A DNA stretch of 41,410 nucleotides, taken from positions 1 through 41,410 of the forward strand of contig CAMDQJ010000021.1 of the NCBI GenBank assembly GCA_945905835.1, given 5' to 3'. Made by a program: the position numbers and the translations under genes. Position 1 is the stretch's first letter. Each line of letters begins with the position of its first letter. Positions 16,779-25,135 of the stretch are shown one piece after another. Below the pieces are notes generated by a model, which was not told where the DNA came from, made no database searches, and saw only the letters and a program-made list of their open reading frames with translations. This DNA is from Asaia bogorensis. GTDB lineage: Bacteria > Pseudomonadota > Alphaproteobacteria > Reyranellales > Reyranellaceae.

Positions 16779-17441
16779 CTATTCCGCCGCGACGCCGAGC
16801 CCAATCGGGCAGGACACGCCCGTGCCGCCCAACCCGCAATAACCGCCGGGATTCTTGGCGAGATACTGCTGGTGATAGTCCTCGGCATAGAAGAATTCCG
16901 GGGCGTCGATGATTTCCGTGGTGATCGTGCCCATGCCGCTCTTGCCCAGCTCGCGCTGGAAGACGTCGCGCGAGGCCTCGGCCTTTTTCTTCTGCTCAGG
17001 TGAGAAGGTATAGACGCCGGAGCGGTACTGCGTGCCGACATCGTTGCCCTGGCGCATGCCCTGGGTCGGGTCGTGGCTCTCCCAGAAGACTTTCAGCAGT
17101 GCCTCGTAGGAGGTCTTTTTCGGGTCGAACCACACCATCACCACCTCGTTGTGGCCGGTATGGCCCGAGCAGACCTCTTCATAGGTCGGGTTGGGCGTGA
17201 GACCGGCGGCATAGCCGACGGCGGTGGAATAGACGCCGGGGAGCTTCCAAAACATGCGCTCGGCGCCCCAGAAGCAGCCCAGGCCGAACATCGCCATCTC
17301 CAGGCCGGCCGGGAATGGCGGCTGGAGGCGGTTGCCGTTGACGTAGTGGTCGGCGGGAACGGCGAATGCCGGCTCGGCGCGGCCCGGCAGGGCCCGGTCG
17401 GCGGTCGGCATTTCGATCTTCTTGCGCAGGATCTGCCACAT
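16779..17441 (-). CDS. msrA: Peptide methionine (S)-S-oxide reductase MsrA
   Basis: This 220-residue repair enzyme reduces S-methionine sulfoxide in proteins. The catalytic motif [20 protein letters not shown] (about 55-74) is unmistakable. [40 protein letters not shown] and YRSGVY complete the fold. C-terminal [13 protein letters not shown] carries candidate resolving cysteines. An N-terminal extension of about 45 residues precedes the domain, as in many proteobacterial MsrA proteins. GGAAGGAG lies 8 nt upstream of the ATG. It is convergent with the deaminase gene with 3 bp between stops. Confidence 0.95.
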   Translation of the reverse strand: MWQILRKKIEMPTADRALPGRAEPAFAVPADHYVNGNRLQPPFPAGLEMAMFGLGCFWGAERMFWKLPGVYSTAVGYAAGLTPNPTYEEVCSGHTGHNEVVMVWFDPKKTSYEALLKVFWESHDPTQGMRQGNDVGTQYRSGVYTFSPEQKKKAEASRDVFQRELGKSGMGTITTEIIDAPEFFYAEDYHQQYLAKNPGGYCGLGGTGVSCPIGLGVAAE

Positions 17442-17563
17442 GGCACGGCTCCTTCCAATTTAACCCACCCCAATATGGCCCCGGCGGGCTCCGGCGCAAA
17501 GCGGCGCTCGCGCAGGCGTGATATGTTGTCGGCCTACTGGGCTACTTCCCGAAGGGACGCACC

Positions 17564-17647
17564 GTGGGGGCGATCGGCACCGCGATCGTGCTGGTCATCT
17601 CCTCGCTTTGGATCATCCTGTTCGAGCTGGGCATCAAGCTTTACTGA
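17564..17647 (+). CDS. Possible 27-residue membrane peptide
   Basis: A GTG at 17564 preceded by GAAGGGA (17551-17557, 6 nt away) opens a 27-codon frame reading MGAIGTAIVLVISSLWIILF and ending ELGIKLY. It is a single hydrophobic helix with a polar end. The frame is open upstream only to a TGA at 17519. It sits in the gap between msrA and the acyltransferase gene. I know no family for it; the good ribosome site and helix are the only evidence. Confidence 0.4.
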   Translation: MGAIGTAIVLVISSLWIILFELGIKLY

Positions 17648-17697
17648 CGGTCGCTGCGTCCGGCTGATAGCCTTCGCCGCGGGGAGGACAACGCGGC

Positions 17698-19116
17698 ATG
17701 GCCGAACCGGTCAGCGTCCCTTTATGGCTGTTCCTGCCGATCGTGGCCTTCGCGCTGTGGTCGCTGCTCGACCGCCTGCTGATTCCGAGCGGCCGCTGGT
17801 TCCTGCGGCGCCGCCTCAACCGGCTGATCGACAGGGTCAACCGCCGCCTCGACATCGAAATCCGGCCGTTCCAGCTCACCAAGCGGCAGGCGCTGATCGA
17901 CCGGCTGGTCTACGGCCCGCAGGTGGTGGCCGCCGCCAACGACCACGCGCGGGAAAACAACATCCCGCGCGAAGTGGCGATGAACGAGGTCTATCGCTAC
18001 GCCCGCGAGATCGTCCCGACCTTCAACGCCTATGTCTATTTCCGCGTCGGCTACTCGATCGCCCGCGCCATCGCGCGCTTTCTCTATCGCGTGCGGCTGG
18101 GCTTCGCCGACGAGCACACGCTGGCGGGCGTCGCGCCCAACACCACCGTGGTGTTTGTCATGAACCACCGCAGCAACATGGACTACGTGCTGGTGGCCTT
18201 CCTCGCCGCCGAGCGCACGGCCTTGAGCTACGCCGTCGGCGAATGGGCGCGCATCTGGCCGCTGCAGCAATTGATTCGCTCGATGGGCGCCTATTTCGTG
18301 CGGCGCAATTCCAACAGCCCGATCTATCGCCGCGTGCTCGAGCGCTACGTCCACATGGCGACCGATGCCGGCGTCGCCCAGGCGATGTACCCCGAGGGCG
18401 GCCTGTCGCGCGACGGCAAGTTGCGCGAGCCCAGGCTCGGCCTGTTCGACTACATGCTGAAATCCTTCGATCCCAAGGGCGCCAACGACATCGTGTTCAT
18501 CCCGGTGGCGCTCAACTACGACCGCGTGCTGGAAGACCGCACGCTATTGCGCTCGCTCCACAAGGAGCTGCCGCGGCGCAGCACTTGGTTCGCCTTGCGC
18601 ACGACGCTCAGCTTCTGGTCTGGCCAGGTGGGCCTGATGCTGCGCGGCAAATGGTACCGCTTCGGCTATGCCTGCGTAAATTTCGGGCCGCCGGTTTCGG
18701 CCAAGGCCTGGCTGGCGGCCAACGCCACGGCAACGGGCGGCGACCTGCGCTTCCTCGACAAGGACGCCCGCTTCGAGGCGATCGGCCGGCTGGCGCGCGA
18801 CGTCATGGCCGAGATCGCGCGCCTGGTGCCGGTGCTGCCGGTCGCTTCGGTGGCGACCGTGCCGCTCGACGCCCAGGGCCCGCTCGATGAACTGGAAGTG
18901 AAGGCGCGCACCCAGGACCTGATGGAACATTTCGAGCGGCGCGGCGCTAAGCTTTATGTGCCAAGAGGTGACCGCGACTATGCGATTTCGGTGGGCTTGC
19001 GCATGCTGACGCTGCGCCATCTCGTCGAAGAGACTGCCGACGGCCTCTTCGCGGCAAGGCCGGACGAACGGCCGGTGCTGGCCTACTACGCCAACTCGAT
19101 CGCCCATCTGCGATGA
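17698..19116 (+). CDS. PlsB-like glycerol-3-phosphate/lysophosphatidate acyltransferase
   Basis: A 472-residue membrane-associated acyltransferase of the PlsB/PlsC (LPLAT) superfamily, acting in phospholipid synthesis. One N-terminal membrane segment (PLWLFLPIVAFALWSLLDRL) is followed by a basic region. The catalytic HX4D motif is HRSNMD (157-162), in VMNHRSNMDYVLVAFLAAER, and the acceptor motif is YPEGGLSRDG (231-240). The roughly 100-residue C-terminal tail beyond the acyltransferase fold is unassigned. Its stop overlaps the YihY-family start (ATGA at 19113-19116), so the two membrane proteins are translationally coupled. Confidence 0.82.
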   Translation: MAEPVSVPLWLFLPIVAFALWSLLDRLLIPSGRWFLRRRLNRLIDRVNRRLDIEIRPFQLTKRQALIDRLVYGPQVVAAANDHARENNIPREVAMNEVYRYAREIVPTFNAYVYFRVGYSIARAIARFLYRVRLGFADEHTLAGVAPNTTVVFVMNHRSNMDYVLVAFLAAERTALSYAVGEWARIWPLQQLIRSMGAYFVRRNSNSPIYRRVLERYVHMATDAGVAQAMYPEGGLSRDGKLREPRLGLFDYMLKSFDPKGANDIVFIPVALNYDRVLEDRTLLRSLHKELPRRSTWFALRTTLSFWSGQVGLMLRGKWYRFGYACVNFGPPVSAKAWLAANATATGGDLRFLDKDARFEAIGRLARDVMAEIARLVPVLPVASVATVPLDAQGPLDELEVKARTQDLMEHFERRGAKLYVPRGDRDYAISVGLRMLTLRHLVEETADGLFAARPDERPVLAYYANSIAHLR

Positions 19117-20024
19117 ACCTGTCCCTGCACAGACTCGAGGCGCTGCTGCGCAGCATCGTGCTGTCGGCCTTCTACGGCTTCTTCAGCAACCGGCTGTCGA
19201 CCTCGGCCGCCGCCATCGCCTTCTATACGATGTTCGCGCTGGGCCCGGTGCTGATTTTCAGCATCACCATCGCCGAGCCCTTCGTCGGCCGCGCGCTGGC
19301 GCAGCAGGCGATCTTCGAGGCCATCGGCACCGTCATCAAGCCCGAGCAGCTCGAAGCCATCCGGCAATTCGCCTCGGAGACCCTGTTCCGCGGCGCCAAT
19401 ATCGCGGCGATCATCGGCACGCTGGTGCTGCTCTATACCGGCACGCGCGTGTTCGTCGAGCTCGACGAAGGCATCAACGCCATCTGGCGCCGCATCATTC
19501 CCAGCCACCTCGAAGTCCATCCGGTGCTGGCCAGCATCCAGTCGCGCCTGCTGGCGTTGGCGCTGATGATCGTGCTGGGCGTACTCCTGATCGCCGTGAT
19601 CCTGGCCAGCGTCATCCTCTCGGCCTATGCCGGCGTGCTGGAGAAGTTTCCCGTGCTCGGCGACTATATCGGGCCGGCGCTGTCGAACACGCTGCACTAC
19701 GGCATCCTCACCAGCTTCTTCACGCTGATCTACAAATGGCTGCCGGCCGGCGGCGTGCCGTGGAAATTCGCCCTGGTCAGTGGTGCTGTGAACTCGCTGC
19801 TGTTCGCCGCCGGCAACCGCGCGTTGGTCTATTACTTCGAGGTGACGCAGCTCACCTCGGCCTTCGGTGCCACGGCGGGCTTCGCCGCCATCATGGTCTG
19901 GATGTACTGGACCTCGCTTACCATCCTGATCGGCGCGCAGGTCGGCCGCTCGACGCGCGATGCTCTGGAAGCAGAGAAATCCGGCGCACGTCAGATGATC
20001 GAGGACGATCTCGACAACGGGTAG
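19113..20024 (+). CDS. YihY/BrkB family inner-membrane protein
   Basis: A 303-residue protein with about six membrane segments, matching the YihY family (once mislabelled ribonuclease BN). Typical features are LSTSAAAIAFYTMFALGPVL in helix 1, RVFVELDEGINAIWRRI, a central long helix pair, YKWLPAGGVPWKFALVSGAV, and FGATAGFAAIMVWMYWTSLT at the end. Function is not established for the family; links to envelope integrity or lipid handling are suggested by context. Here it is overlapped by an acyltransferase gene, which fits an envelope-lipid role. A palindromic repeat begins at its stop codon. Confidence 0.85.
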   Translation: MNLSLHRLEALLRSIVLSAFYGFFSNRLSTSAAAIAFYTMFALGPVLIFSITIAEPFVGRALAQQAIFEAIGTVIKPEQLEAIRQFASETLFRGANIAAIIGTLVLLYTGTRVFVELDEGINAIWRRIIPSHLEVHPVLASIQSRLLALALMIVLGVLLIAVILASVILSAYAGVLEKFPVLGDYIGPALSNTLHYGILTSFFTLIYKWLPAGGVPWKFALVSGAVNSLLFAAGNRALVYYFEVTQLTSAFGATAGFAAIMVWMYWTSLTILIGAQVGRSTRDALEAEKSGARQMIEDDLDNG

Positions 20025-20104
20025 CTGGGGGCGCGCGACTCCAGTCGCGCGTCTTCGCTTGTCTCGGGGACATGATCGCGCCACTGGAGTGGCGCGCCCC
20101 CAGC
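20024..20104. repeat. Nested palindromic repeat, copy 1 (fills a convergent intergenic gap)
   Basis: Outer arms GCTGGGGGCGCGC (20024-20036) and GCGCGCCCCCAGC (20092-20104) are perfect 13-nt inverted repeats. Inside are two local hairpins, CGCGCGACT/AGTCGCGCG (20032-20051) and CGCGCCACT/AGTGGCGCG (20077-20096). The outer stem and the local hairpins compete for the same bases. The element spans almost exactly the space between the YihY stop and the dehydrogenase stop. A related element lies at 28467-28592. It may also act as a bidirectional terminator, though it has no U-tract. Confidence 0.8.
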
Positions 20105-20105
20105 G

Positions 20106-21101
20106 TTAGATCATCGCGGCAAGCACGCGGTCGGGCGGCTTGTGGCCGTCGGCGAAGGTCTTGATGTTTATCAGCACCTTCTCGCCCATCTCGATGCGGC
20201 CCTCGAGCGTCGCCGAGCCCATGTGCGGCAACAGCACGACATTGTCGAGCTCGAGCAACTTGGGATTGACCTGCGGCTCGCGTTCGTAGACGTCGAGGCC
20301 GACGCCGGCCAGCTCGCCGGCCTTCAGCATGCGCACCATGGCATTCTCGTCGATGACCTCGCCGCGCGCCGTATTGACGATGATCGCCGAGGGTTTCATC
20401 AGCTTCAGCCGCCTGGCCGACAGCAGATGAAACGTCGTCGGCGTGTGCGGGCAGTTGACCGACACGATGTCCATGCGTGCCAGCATCTGGTCGAGGCTCT
20501 CCCAGTAGGTCGCCTCGAGCTCGCGCTCGATCTCGGCATGGACGCGCTTGCGGTTGTGATAGTGGATAGCGAGACCGAAGCCGCGGGCGCGCTGCGCCAG
20601 CGCGCGGCCGATGCGGCCCATGCCGACGATGCCCATGCGCTTGCCCTGCAGGCGGGCGCCCAGCATCGAGGTCGGGCTCCAGCCCGTCCACTTACCCTCG
20701 CGGACCAGCCGTTCGCCCGCACCCATGCGGCGCGCGGTGGCCAGCACCAGCGCCATCGACATGTCGGCGGTATCTTCGGTCAGCACGCCCGGCGTGTTGG
20801 TGACGACGATGCCGCGCTGGCGGGCCGAAGCGAGATCGATGTGATCGACGCCAGTGCCGAAGGAGGCGATCAGCTTGAGCCTGGGGCCGGCCTGCGCCAG
20901 CACACGGCTGTCGATGCGGTCGGTGACGGTCGGCACGAGCACGGCGGCGGCCTTCATCGCCTCGACAAGCTGAGCGGAGGTCATCGGCTTGTCGTCGACG
21001 CTCAAGCGCGTGTCGAACAGCTCCATCAGCCGGGTTTCGATCGGATCGGGCAGTTTCCGCGTCACGATCACGAGCGGCTTTTTCTTGGAACTGGTGGGCA
21101 T
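20106..21101 (-). CDS. D-isomer-specific 2-hydroxyacid dehydrogenase
   Basis: A 331-residue NAD(P)H-dependent enzyme of the glyoxylate/hydroxypyruvate reductase type. The substrate-domain motif is ASFGTGVDHIDLASARQRGI, and the Rossmann motif GKRMGIVGMGRIGRALAQRA is intact. Catalytic residues are visible as Arg in VNTARGEVID, Glu in YEREPQVNP and His in LLPHMGSATLE. The frame extends five codons upstream to a TTG; the ATG at 21099-21101 is preferred. Substrate (glyoxylate, hydroxypyruvate or another 2-oxo acid) is not decided by the sequence. It is divergent from the SH3-domain gene. Confidence 0.87.
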   Translation of the reverse strand: MPTSSKKKPLVIVTRKLPDPIETRLMELFDTRLSVDDKPMTSAQLVEAMKAAAVLVPTVTDRIDSRVLAQAGPRLKLIASFGTGVDHIDLASARQRGIVVTNTPGVLTEDTADMSMALVLATARRMGAGERLVREGKWTGWSPTSMLGARLQGKRMGIVGMGRIGRALAQRARGFGLAIHYHNRKRVHAEIERELEATYWESLDQMLARMDIVSVNCPHTPTTFHLLSARRLKLMKPSAIIVNTARGEVIDENAMVRMLKAGELAGVGLDVYEREPQVNPKLLELDNVVLLPHMGSATLEGRIEMGEKVLINIKTFADGHKPPDRVLAAMI

Positions 21102-21209
21102 GAGTTCGCTTAGCAAAGCCTATCGCGTCTTGTCCAGCCAACAGCCCGACCGCCTCGCGCGACGAAAAACCGGGTCTTATCAATAGTTTGTCGCATGATC
21201 TTGTGAAAT

Positions 21210-21223
21210 CGGCTATAAAGCCG
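21210..21223. promoter_or_regulatory. Small dyad just upstream of the SH3 protein start
   Basis: CGGCT-ATAA-AGCCG ends 4 nt before the ATG at 21228, so it overlaps the region a ribosome would bind; TATAAA inside it resembles a -10 box. It could be an operator, an RNA hairpin or chance. Confidence 0.25.
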
Positions 21224-21227
21224 GTGA

Positions 21228-21773
21228 ATGCAATTTCGACCGTTCCCGGTGCTCAAAGCAGCCTTCGTGGCATTGGCAGTGCTTTGCCTGCCGGCGATTG
21301 GGCCCTTCGACGGGACAGCCCACGCCACCGATACGGCCGCCAATGCACAGCGCCGCGGCTCGGGCCTGCCGATTCCCCGCTTTGCCTCGCTGCGCTCCGA
21401 CGAGGTCAATGTCCGCACCGGCCCCGGCACGCGCTATCCCGTCGACTGGGTGTTCAAGCGCAAGGGCATGCCGGTGGAGATCGTCGCGGAGTACGAGAAC
21501 TGGCGCAAAGTGCGCGACTGGCAAGGCGCCAGCGGCTGGGTCCACCAGAGTCTTTTGGCTGGCAAGCGCAGCTTCCTGATCGCGTCCAAGGCGGCGGACG
21601 TGCACAAGACGCCCGCCCCGGCGGCGCCGGTGGTGGCCAAGCTCGAGCCCGAGGTCATGGGCGAAATCCGCTCCTGCGCCGGCGAATGGTGCCGCGTGAA
21701 GGTTGGCGGCGTCAGTGGCTGGATCGAACGCACCGATCTGTGGGGCGTCTATAAGTCCGAGCCGATCAACTAG
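21228..21773 (+). CDS. Secreted SH3-domain protein
   Basis: A 181-residue exported protein with a signal peptide (AAFVALAVLCLPAIGPFDGT region, cleavage probably near AHA). It has two bacterial SH3-type segments. The first is DEVNVRTGPGTRYPVDWVFK to ASGWVHQSLL (about 57-110). The second, shorter one is VMGEIRSCAGEWCRVKVGGV to GWIERTDLWGVY (about 142-176). Such proteins usually bind peptidoglycan or envelope partners; no catalytic domain is present. The cysteines in SCAGEWC could form a disulfide in the periplasm. It precedes the TonB-like gene by 36 bp and may share its transcript. Confidence 0.8.
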   Translation: MQFRPFPVLKAAFVALAVLCLPAIGPFDGTAHATDTAANAQRRGSGLPIPRFASLRSDEVNVRTGPGTRYPVDWVFKRKGMPVEIVAEYENWRKVRDWQGASGWVHQSLLAGKRSFLIASKAADVHKTPAPAAPVVAKLEPEVMGEIRSCAGEWCRVKVGGVSGWIERTDLWGVYKSEPIN

Positions 21774-21809
21774 CCGTCCCCATCGACCGCGCGTAGAACG
21801 GCCGCGACC

Positions 21810-22637
21810 GTGACCCACGCAGCCAGTGCCCCGATTTCCCAAGCCGACCGCATGTCGCCCGCAGCGATGGCGCTTGCCCTCGTCCTGCATGCCGCGACGG
21901 CGGCGGCGCTGTGGTGGATCTCGCCCCTGCGCCCCTACATGCCGACCGACGAGGCCATCGAGGTGACGATCGAGCGCGGCGGCGCCGCCCCGGAGGAGGC
22001 GACAAAGGCGGCACCCCCCGCCGAGCAACCGCCGCAGCAGCAGACACTGGCCATGCCGCAGCCTTCTCCTCAGGCACCGCCGACCCCCGATCCACCACCG
22101 GAACCGCCGCGACCGCCGGTCGAGCAAGCAGTGCCACCGCCCGAGCCTGCGGTGCCGCCTCCCACGGCGATGGATTTCCCCAAGCCGGCTCCGCCGCCCC
22201 CGCCCCCGCCGCAGCCCCAGGCGCAGCCACCGCGACCGCCACCGCCGCGCCCGCCGGCCGACAACCAAGCCACGGCACCGCAGCCCTCACCGCTGCATAA
22301 TCTGGCCGATGTGCTGATCGGGCCGGGTGGCGGCGGCCAGACCGAATATTTTACGCAGCTCGCACGGCGCCTGGTGCAGTACCGCCACTACCCGAAGAGC
22401 TCGCGCGACGCCCACGAGGAAGGCCGCGTCGTCATGCGCATCGTGATCGCGCGCGATGGCCGTCTGCTCGACGCACGGATCGAACGTTCCAGTAGCTTTC
22501 CCGCGATCGACGCCGCCGCGCTCGAGACCATCCGCCGCGCAGCGCCGTTCCCGCCGCTGCCACTCAACATCCCGGGCGAACGCACGACGTTCCTCGTGCC
22601 GATAAATTACGGGCTGCGCGACCCCCGCGTGCGCTGA
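21810..22637 (+). CDS. TonB family energy-transducer-like protein
   Basis: A 275-residue protein with the TonB layout: a short cytoplasmic lead, one signal-anchor helix (AMALALVLHAATAAALWWIS, about 19-38), a long Pro-rich periplasmic spacer (about 66-160), and a C-terminal TonB domain. The C-terminal domain shows VQYRHYPKSSRDAHEEGRVV and LDARIERSSSFPAIDAAALE, ending with INYGL. The start is a GTG at 21810 without a clear ribosome site; the ATG at 21852 is possible and would leave the helix at the very N-terminus. No exbB/exbD genes or receptor lie nearby, so it probably uses partners encoded elsewhere or serves another envelope role. Confidence 0.8.
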   Translation: MTHAASAPISQADRMSPAAMALALVLHAATAAALWWISPLRPYMPTDEAIEVTIERGGAAPEEATKAAPPAEQPPQQQTLAMPQPSPQAPPTPDPPPEPPRPPVEQAVPPPEPAVPPPTAMDFPKPAPPPPPPPQPQAQPPRPPPPRPPADNQATAPQPSPLHNLADVLIGPGGGGQTEYFTQLARRLVQYRHYPKSSRDAHEEGRVVMRIVIARDGRLLDARIERSSSFPAIDAAALETIRRAAPFPPLPLNIPGERTTFLVPINYGLRDPRVR

Positions 22638-22640
22638 GGC

Positions 22641-23228
22641 TCAGGCGAAGTCGGTGGCCAGCGCCTGACGCACCGCCCGCGGCATCACCGCCATATGGCC
22701 GTAGTTTGGATGATCGAAGCCGACGATCGCGTCGCCCGTGCCGCTGCGAAAAGCCGCGACCTGGGCCGGCGTGAACGGAAAGTGGATGAATTGCACCGAT
22801 GACGCCTTGCCGTCGTCGCGCGTGCGGTCCTGGTCATTGGCGGCCACGCCCCTGGCCGTTTCGGCGCCGATGCGAATGAAGGCACGATGCTCGACACCCC
22901 CCAGGGTCGCCAGAACGCGGGCACGCTGCACCGGATCGTCGATCTCGAACATGACAGTGGCCACCAGTTCGGCGCCCTGCGGGATCAGCGGATTGTAGGC
23001 CGCGAGCTCGTCGGCAAGCTGCTCGGCGCCGCCCTTCTCGATGAAGAGCATCTCGTGCACCTGGTGCAGCATTGTATCGAACGATTCGAAGTAGAACGTC
23101 GCGAACGGGCCGACCTCGAGCCGGCGGTTCTGCTTCAGCTCGCTGGTGCGGCGCCGGCGATCGGCGCGGACCTTGGCGTATTCGGCCAGCGGCAGGATGT
23201 CGGCGGCTTCGATCTTTCGCGATGCCAT
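22641..23228 (-). CDS. DUF3501 family protein
   Basis: A 195-residue protein matching DUF3501 (recognised from memory of the family). It starts SRKIEAADILPLAEYAKVRA, followed by basic RRRRTSELKQNRRLEVGPFA and a helical FESFDTMLHQVHEMLFIEKG. Its later region contains EHRAFIRIG and FIHFPFTPAQVAAFRSGTGD. There are no cysteines, membrane segments or signal peptide. In many proteobacteria DUF3501 genes lie beside rubrerythrin and GlpC-like Fe-S genes, as here; the function is unknown. It begins 4 bp after the Fe-S gene stop. I use the ATG at 23226-23228 and not the upstream one at 23255. Confidence 0.83.
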   Translation of the reverse strand: MASRKIEAADILPLAEYAKVRADRRRRTSELKQNRRLEVGPFATFYFESFDTMLHQVHEMLFIEKGGAEQLADELAAYNPLIPQGAELVATVMFEIDDPVQRARVLATLGGVEHRAFIRIGAETARGVAANDQDRTRDDGKASSVQFIHFPFTPAQVAAFRSGTGDAIVGFDHPNYGHMAVMPRAVRQALATDFA

Positions 23229-23232
23229 GACG

Positions 23233-24582
23233 TTACTCCACGAGCCCGTAGGCACGGGCCAAAAGCTCGATCGGATGGCTGGCCCGCGACGGCCTGGGTT
23301 TCTGATCGCCAGCGGTCATTTCCATGACCTGCATCAAATGTTCGGCCGCCAAGGGGCATTCCGAAGCGACGAACGCGCTGTCGTTCTTGAGTGCGGCCTG
23401 CGCCGCGGGCTTGCCGACCTTCACGGCTATTTCGAAATTCTCGGCGCGGGCGCCCCAGACGCCGCCATGGCCGCTGCAGCGCTCGATCACCGAGACCTTC
23501 ATGCTGGGCACCAGACGCAGCATTTCCGCACCCTTGGCACCCATGTTCTGCGCCCGCGCGTGGCAGGCGAGATGGACGCTGACGCCGCCCTCGAGCGGCG
23601 ACAGGCCGGGCGCCAGGCCGTGCTTCTTGGAAATATCGACGACGTATTCCGAAAGATCGAACGTCGCCGCCGAAAGGCGGGCGATGTTGGCGTCGCCCGG
23701 CAGGATCAGCGGCCATTCGAATTTCAGCATCAGGGCGCACGAAGGCGTCAGCGCAACGATATCGTAGCCCTTGTCGACCCACGCCAGCAGCGCGTCCGAC
23801 ACCGATTTGGCGGCCTTGGCGACGGCTTCGATGTCGCCCAGCTCGAGCTTGGGCATGCCACAGCAGGCCGGATGCACGACCTCGGTCTCGACGCCGTTCT
23901 TGGCCAGTACCGCGCGCGCCGCCGAGCCGATGTCGGTGTTGTTGAAGTTCACGAAGCAGGTGGCATAGAGCACGGCCTTGCGCTTGCCGAAGGCAGGTGC
24001 TGCCTCGTTGGGCGTCGCGTCCTCGCGATGGGCGCGGATCTCGAAGGTCTCGCCGGCATAGCGCGGCAGGCGCGCGCCGTGATGGATGCCGGCCTTCCGC
24101 TCCAAGACGTTGCGCGTCAGCTTGTTGTTTTCGTCGGTCACCCAGTTGGTGATACCGGCATTGAGGTTGCCGAGGCGGCCCATGCGATCGGTCTCGGCGA
24201 GCTGTCTGGCGACGAAATCGACGCCCTTCTTCTTCGCCTGCACCGCGCGGTGGCGCAGCATGAGGTGAGGAAAATCGACGTTAAAGGAATGCGGCGGCAC
24301 GTAGGGACACTTGGTCATGAAGCACATGTCGCAAAGCGTGCAGGCTTCCTCGACCTTGGCGTAGTCGCCCTTGTTCACGGCGTCGAGTTCGCCGGTGGCA
24401 CTGTTGTCGATCAGATCGAACAGCTGCGGGAAGGAATCGCATAAATTGAAGCAGCGGCGGCAGCCGTGGCAGATGTCGAAGACGCGCGTCATTTCCTTTT
24501 CGAGCGTGGCTTCATCCCAGAACCAGGGATTGCGCCAGTCGATGGCATGGCGGGTTGGAGCTTCGAGGCTGCCTTCGCGCAT
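23233..24582 (-). CDS. Fe-S oxidoreductase with two [4Fe-4S] motifs and CCG domains (GlpC/HdrD-like)
   Basis: A 449-residue soluble electron-transfer protein. Two ferredoxin-type motifs lie in the N-terminal third: CHGCRRCFNLC near residue 38 and CTLCDMCFMTKCP around residue 82. The C-terminal half carries the cysteine-rich (CCG) heterodisulfide-reductase-like segments: CCGMPKLELG, HLACHARAQNMG and ERCSGHGGVWG. The fold resembles GlpC and heterodisulfide reductase subunit D. Between rubrerythrin and DUF3501 it probably passes electrons to rubrerythrin; donor and reaction are inference. An intrinsic-type terminator lies between it and the rubrerythrin gene. Confidence 0.85.
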   Translation of the reverse strand: MREGSLEAPTRHAIDWRNPWFWDEATLEKEMTRVFDICHGCRRCFNLCDSFPQLFDLIDNSATGELDAVNKGDYAKVEEACTLCDMCFMTKCPYVPPHSFNVDFPHLMLRHRAVQAKKKGVDFVARQLAETDRMGRLGNLNAGITNWVTDENNKLTRNVLERKAGIHHGARLPRYAGETFEIRAHREDATPNEAAPAFGKRKAVLYATCFVNFNNTDIGSAARAVLAKNGVETEVVHPACCGMPKLELGDIEAVAKAAKSVSDALLAWVDKGYDIVALTPSCALMLKFEWPLILPGDANIARLSAATFDLSEYVVDISKKHGLAPGLSPLEGGVSVHLACHARAQNMGAKGAEMLRLVPSMKVSVIERCSGHGGVWGARAENFEIAVKVGKPAAQAALKNDSAFVASECPLAAEHLMQVMEMTAGDQKPRPSRASHPIELLARAYGLVE

Positions 24583-24606
24583 TTCAAATTCGCTTTGCGT
24601 CAGGGG

Positions 24607-24636
24607 AAGAAAAGGGGGGACCCGCTGGGTCCCCCT
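24607..24636 (-). terminator. Terminator between the rubrerythrin and Fe-S genes
   Basis: GGGGGACCC (24615-24623) and GGGTCCCCC (24627-24635) form a perfect 9-bp stem. On the reverse strand it is followed by CTTTTCTTC. It lies just after the rubrerythrin stop, so most transcripts probably end here and partial readthrough would feed the Fe-S and DUF3501 genes. Confidence 0.78.
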
Positions 24637-24654
24637 CGTCAGGCCTCGAGAGGC

Positions 24655-25074
24655 TTACGCCATCGTGTCGAGGGCCTTCTGAAAGCGGCCGGCGTGGCTC
24701 TTCTCAGCCTTGGCCAGCGTCTCGAACCAGTCGGCGATCTCGGAGAAACCTTCCTGGCGGGCGGTGCGCGCCATGCCCGGGTACATGTCGGTGTACTCGT
24801 GGGTCTCGCCGGCAATCGCGGCCTTCAGGTTGTTGTCGGTGGCGCCGATCGGCAGGCCGGTGGCCGGGTCGCCCGAAGCCTCGAGGAATTCGAGATGGCC
24901 GTGCGCGTGGCCGGTCTCGCCCTCGGCGGTCGAGCGGAACACGACGGCGACGTCGTTGAGGCCTTCGACATCGGCCTTTTGTGCGAAGTAGAGATAGCGG
25001 CGGTTCGCCTGGCTCTCGCCAGCGAACGCGTCTTTGAGATTTCCTTCAGTCTTCGAACCTTTGAGAACGGCCAT
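24655..25074 (-). CDS. Rubrerythrin-like diiron protein without a rubredoxin domain
   Basis: A 139-residue four-helix-bundle protein that would reduce hydrogen peroxide at a diiron site. Expected ligand helices are visible: [29 protein letters not shown] (ExxH), [13 protein letters not shown] and [16 protein letters not shown] (ExxH). The C-terminal rubredoxin domain of classical rubrerythrins is absent, so an external electron donor is needed; the next gene is a plausible one. GGGAGA lies 5-6 nt upstream of the ATG. A good sigma70 promoter and an ICE/Irr box lie just upstream, pointing to iron/heme-status control. Confidence 0.88.
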   Translation of the reverse strand: MAVLKGSKTEGNLKDAFAGESQANRRYLYFAQKADVEGLNDVAVVFRSTAEGETGHAHGHLEFLEASGDPATGLPIGATDNNLKAAIAGETHEYTDMYPGMARTARQEGFSEIADWFETLAKAEKSHAGRFQKALDTMA

Positions 25075-25100
25075 GTTTTTCTCCCGTTTATGCCCCCCCG

Positions 25101-25130
25101 GATATAGGGTTCCGACCGAGGCGGCGTCAA
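25101..25130 (-). promoter_or_regulatory. Sigma70 promoter of the rubrerythrin operon
   Basis: On the reverse strand, TTGACG (25125-25130) and TATATC (25101-25106) are separated by 18 bp. The start site would fall near 25094, about 20 nt before the ATG at 25074. The ICE lies 5 bp upstream of the -35 box. Confidence 0.65.
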
Positions 25131-25135
25131 GACAG

